NCBI RefSeq assembly: GCF_015223055.1 | Contig: NZ_JADFBX010000001.1 | Coordinates: 496,001 to 560,000 of the forward strand | Reading direction: 5' to 3' | DNA: 64,000 nucleotides | Origin: Pedobacter sp. MC2016-24 | GTDB lineage: Bacteria; Bacteroidota; Bacteroidia; Sphingobacteriales; Sphingobacteriaceae | Shown: in pieces, positions 62,234-64,000 of the stretch | How the letters are laid out: each line of letters begins with the position of its first letter | Position numbering within the stretch: position 1 is the first letter of the stretch | Program-made: the position numbers and the translations under genes | The notes under the pieces: generated by a model | Told to the model about the DNA's origin: nothing | What the model saw: the letters and a program-made list of their open reading frames with translations, nothing else | Databases searched by the model: none

Positions 62234-64000
62234 TGAAGGCTCAACGAGACATTCAGCTGGCCGAAATTGCATTTGTGAGGATTTTAATTCCTTTTATACT
62301 GGGCATCCTGATTGGCGAACAAATGAACACTTCGAGGTTAACCTCATGGATATTATTCAGTACAATTATTTCTTTAACGCTATTGACACTAGTAAACATC
62401 CTTTATTTGAAAATCAAAGCGTATAAATTTAAAGCTGCAATTGGATTGGCGATCGGTTTGACCATTGCCTTAATCGGAACATTACGTTATCATTCAAATA
62501 AATTTAGATTTCATATTGATAATCAAAAATATAAGTATAAAAAATATATAAAAATAACAGTAACAGACGAACCCATATTCAGAAAAAAAGTATGGCGATT
62601 CCGGGCAGCTGAAAACCAACTGATGGTATCCATTAAAGTTCAGGATTCAGCCAGCCTGAAAATTGAATATGGAGATCAGCTCGTTATCCCCATACAAAGC
62701 AAGGTTATAACTGGAGTATTAAATCCTGCTGAATTTGACTATAAAACCTGGCTGGCCAGACAACAGATTTATCATCAAACGTTTCTTCAGCAAGCACAAA
62801 TCATCAAATTACATAAAAACCTTGGGAACAGGATTCAAGCTTATGCCTTTAAACTCCGAAGGGCACAGGTAGATTTTTATAGAAAGGTCATCAAAGACAA
62901 GGATTGTTTTTCCATAGCCGCTACACTTATTTTGGGCTACCGCGCTGAACTTGCACAGGATACCTTTGACGTATACGCAAAAACAGGCACTATCCACGTA
63001 CTATCAGTTTCAGGGATGCACGTCGGTCTAATATACATCATCATAGACCAGATCATGTTTTACATGAAGGGAAAGCGATGGCTCAGCGTATTAAAAGCAA
63101 GTGTCATTATTACTTTGATTTGGTTCTATGCACTGGTGACCGGCTTCTCTCCTTCTGTATTGAGATCTGCGGTTATGCTCTCTGCATTCATCCTAACTAA
63201 ATTGTTAAACCGGCACGGCAACAGTTACAACATCATATCTTTTGCTGCATTTTGTCTATTGGTTTATGATCCTTTTTTGATTTGGGACGCAGGTTTCCAG
63301 CTTTCCTTTCTAGCCGTGTTGGGGTTAATTTATCTTCAACCCATTATCAGGCAAAGCTATCAGGTTAAAAACAAATGGCTTGAAAAACTCTGGTCGGCCA
63401 TAGCTATGTCTACTGCCGCCCAAATAGCTACCTACCCCTTGAGCATTTACTATTTTCACCAATTTCCGGTTTATTTTCTAATAAGCAATCTTTTTATCAT
63501 CGTACCCTCCGCTTTATTAATGTATCTGGGTATATTCATGCTGGTATTTCGGATTGAAACCTTAGCTCCGGCCTTTGAATTGCTCGTGAAATTCATGAAT
63601 ACAGGCCTCGGTATGATTGCCAAGATACCCTTTGCCAACATTACCGGAATTTGGATCAACCCTACCCAGTTTTTTTTGTTAAGCATCGCTTTGTTCCTGC
63701 TCATTTACGCGTTACAGCACCAGCTTAAGCAATTATTACTTGTCTCACTGTTACTTTTTTTAATTTTCCAGTCCAGCTTGTCGTATCAGAAATATCAATC
63801 CAAACATCAAAAACTCATCATCTGTTTTGGTTTGCCAAAAAATTATGCGCTTGCCCTCATTTCAGGAACTAAAGCGATACTGATTACGGATCTGGATTCC
63901 GGACAAAGGGATTTCCTTATTCATGTTAAACCTGCCCTTGACCAATACAAAATCGTTGAGATAAAGTTTAAGGATGCAAATAAAACTGGCGTCCATCCCT
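62233..64000 (+). CDS. comEC: ComEC/Rec2-family DNA-uptake channel (3' end cut by window)
   Basis: 589 complete codons up to the window edge, no stop. Several N-terminal membrane segments and a DUF4131-like domain (about 25-190). The Competence domain follows with SVSGMHVGLIYIII (about 255-270) and ALVTGFSPSVLRSAVMLSAFIL, the hallmark of ComEC, then further membrane segments. The metallo-beta-lactamase-like C-terminal part begins with IICFGLPKNYALALISG and is cut. ComEC moves single-stranded DNA across the inner membrane in natural transformation. Start overlaps the HhH-barrel gene stop by one base, so the two are translationally coupled. Confidence 0.93.
   Translation, partial: MKAQRDIQLAEIAFVRILIPFILGILIGEQMNTSRLTSWILFSTIISLTLLTLVNILYLKIKAYKFKAAIGLAIGLTIALIGTLRYHSNKFRFHIDNQKYKYKKYIKITVTDEPIFRKKVWRFRAAENQLMVSIKVQDSASLKIEYGDQLVIPIQSKVITGVLNPAEFDYKTWLARQQIYHQTFLQQAQIIKLHKNLGNRIQAYAFKLRRAQVDFYRKVIKDKDCFSIAATLILGYRAELAQDTFDVYAKTGTIHVLSVSGMHVGLIYIIIDQIMFYMKGKRWLSVLKASVIITLIWFYALVTGFSPSVLRSAVMLSAFILTKLLNRHGNSYNIISFAAFCLLVYDPFLIWDAGFQLSFLAVLGLIYLQPIIRQSYQVKNKWLEKLWSAIAMSTAAQIATYPLSIYYFHQFPVYFLISNLFIIVPSALLMYLGIFMLVFRIETLAPAFELLVKFMNTGLGMIAKIPFANITGIWINPTQFFLLSIALFLLIYALQHQLKQLLLVSLLLFLIFQSSLSYQKYQSKHQKLIICFGLPKNYALALISGTKAILITDLDSGQRDFLIHVKPALDQYKIVEIKFKDANKTGVHP

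Noticed and set aside
61923..62426. 167-codon frame spanning the HhH-protein/comEC junction
   Set aside because: Out of frame with both proteins, which have clear family features across the same bases.
1..64000. Search for CRISPR arrays, tRNAs, insertion sequences, integrases
   Set aside because: No regularly spaced identical repeats, transposase-like frames, cloverleaf-like stretches or flanking terminal repeats were seen by eye; short or diverged ones could be missed.

Overview
The window reads as chromosomal DNA of a Bacteroidota bacterium, most likely Sphingobacteriaceae and Pedobacter-like. This rests on protein content (futalosine-pathway MqnA/MqnE, MutS/GatB/AlaRS of Bacteroidota type, DUF4369-TlpA reductase, HmuY-family lipoproteins, TonB receptor with a carboxypeptidase-regulatory-like N-domain), many SPII lipoproteins, weak Shine-Dalgarno sequences, and promoters of the Bacteroidota -7 type (TAnnTTTG). 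The genus is inference; no 16S is present. I see no tRNA, rRNA operon, CRISPR array, insertion sequence or prophage.

Layout. 1-4.9 kb (minus): mutS (cut at the window edge), then mqnA, a histidine phosphatase and mqnE. 5-12.4 kb: a mix of single genes (small conserved protein, PAS histidine kinase, fatty-acid-hydroxylase-type enzyme, lipoprotein, alpha/beta hydrolase, penicillin-recognising-type serine hydrolase, short sirtuin, unknown protein). 12.4-19.6 kb: rnpB (RNase P RNA) followed by a signalling block: NtrC-type regulator, two further kinases and a FIST sensor protein overlapping a hybrid kinase. 20-25.7 kb: a complete tripartite RND efflux operon. 25.9-31.8 kb: ClC channel/antiporter with CBS domains, RluA-type pseudouridine synthase, OmpR-type regulator, TlpA-like reductase, gatB. 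32.2-37.1 kb (plus): histidine-decarboxylase-family PLP enzyme, metNIQ and a C1 peptidase. 37.2-42.7 kb: HAD hydrolase, outer-membrane-type barrel, SLH/PrcB-like protein, methyltransferase divergent from a LysR regulator, luciferase-like oxidoreductase.

42.8-56.7 kb is the most interesting part: a large heme-acquisition locus. Minus-strand genes encode a TonB heme receptor (hmuR), two HmuY lipoproteins, heme oxygenase and an AraC regulator. A second minus-strand unit carries a third HmuY, two Ig-like lipoproteins, a HmuY-like lipoprotein with an EF-hand/dockerin-type calcium loop, and an S41 peptidase. Divergently, hmuTUV encodes a heme ABC importer. The two minus-strand units are preceded by the same promoter: a 21-bp identical block over the predicted start site and a 26-bp block (25/26 identical) upstream, with exactly 45 bp between the blocks in both copies. 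This suggests one iron-responsive repressor plus the locus-encoded AraC activator.

56.8-64 kb: alaS, a MerR-type regulator, and a helix-hairpin-helix outer-surface protein overlapping comEC (cut at the window edge).

Other points worth a look are a G-rich array with an exact 11-bp period (a perfect G-quadruplex motif) in a 445-bp gap at 19.8 kb, the decarboxylase next to a methionine importer, and a class-A beta-lactamase-fold protein lacking the general-base glutamate.
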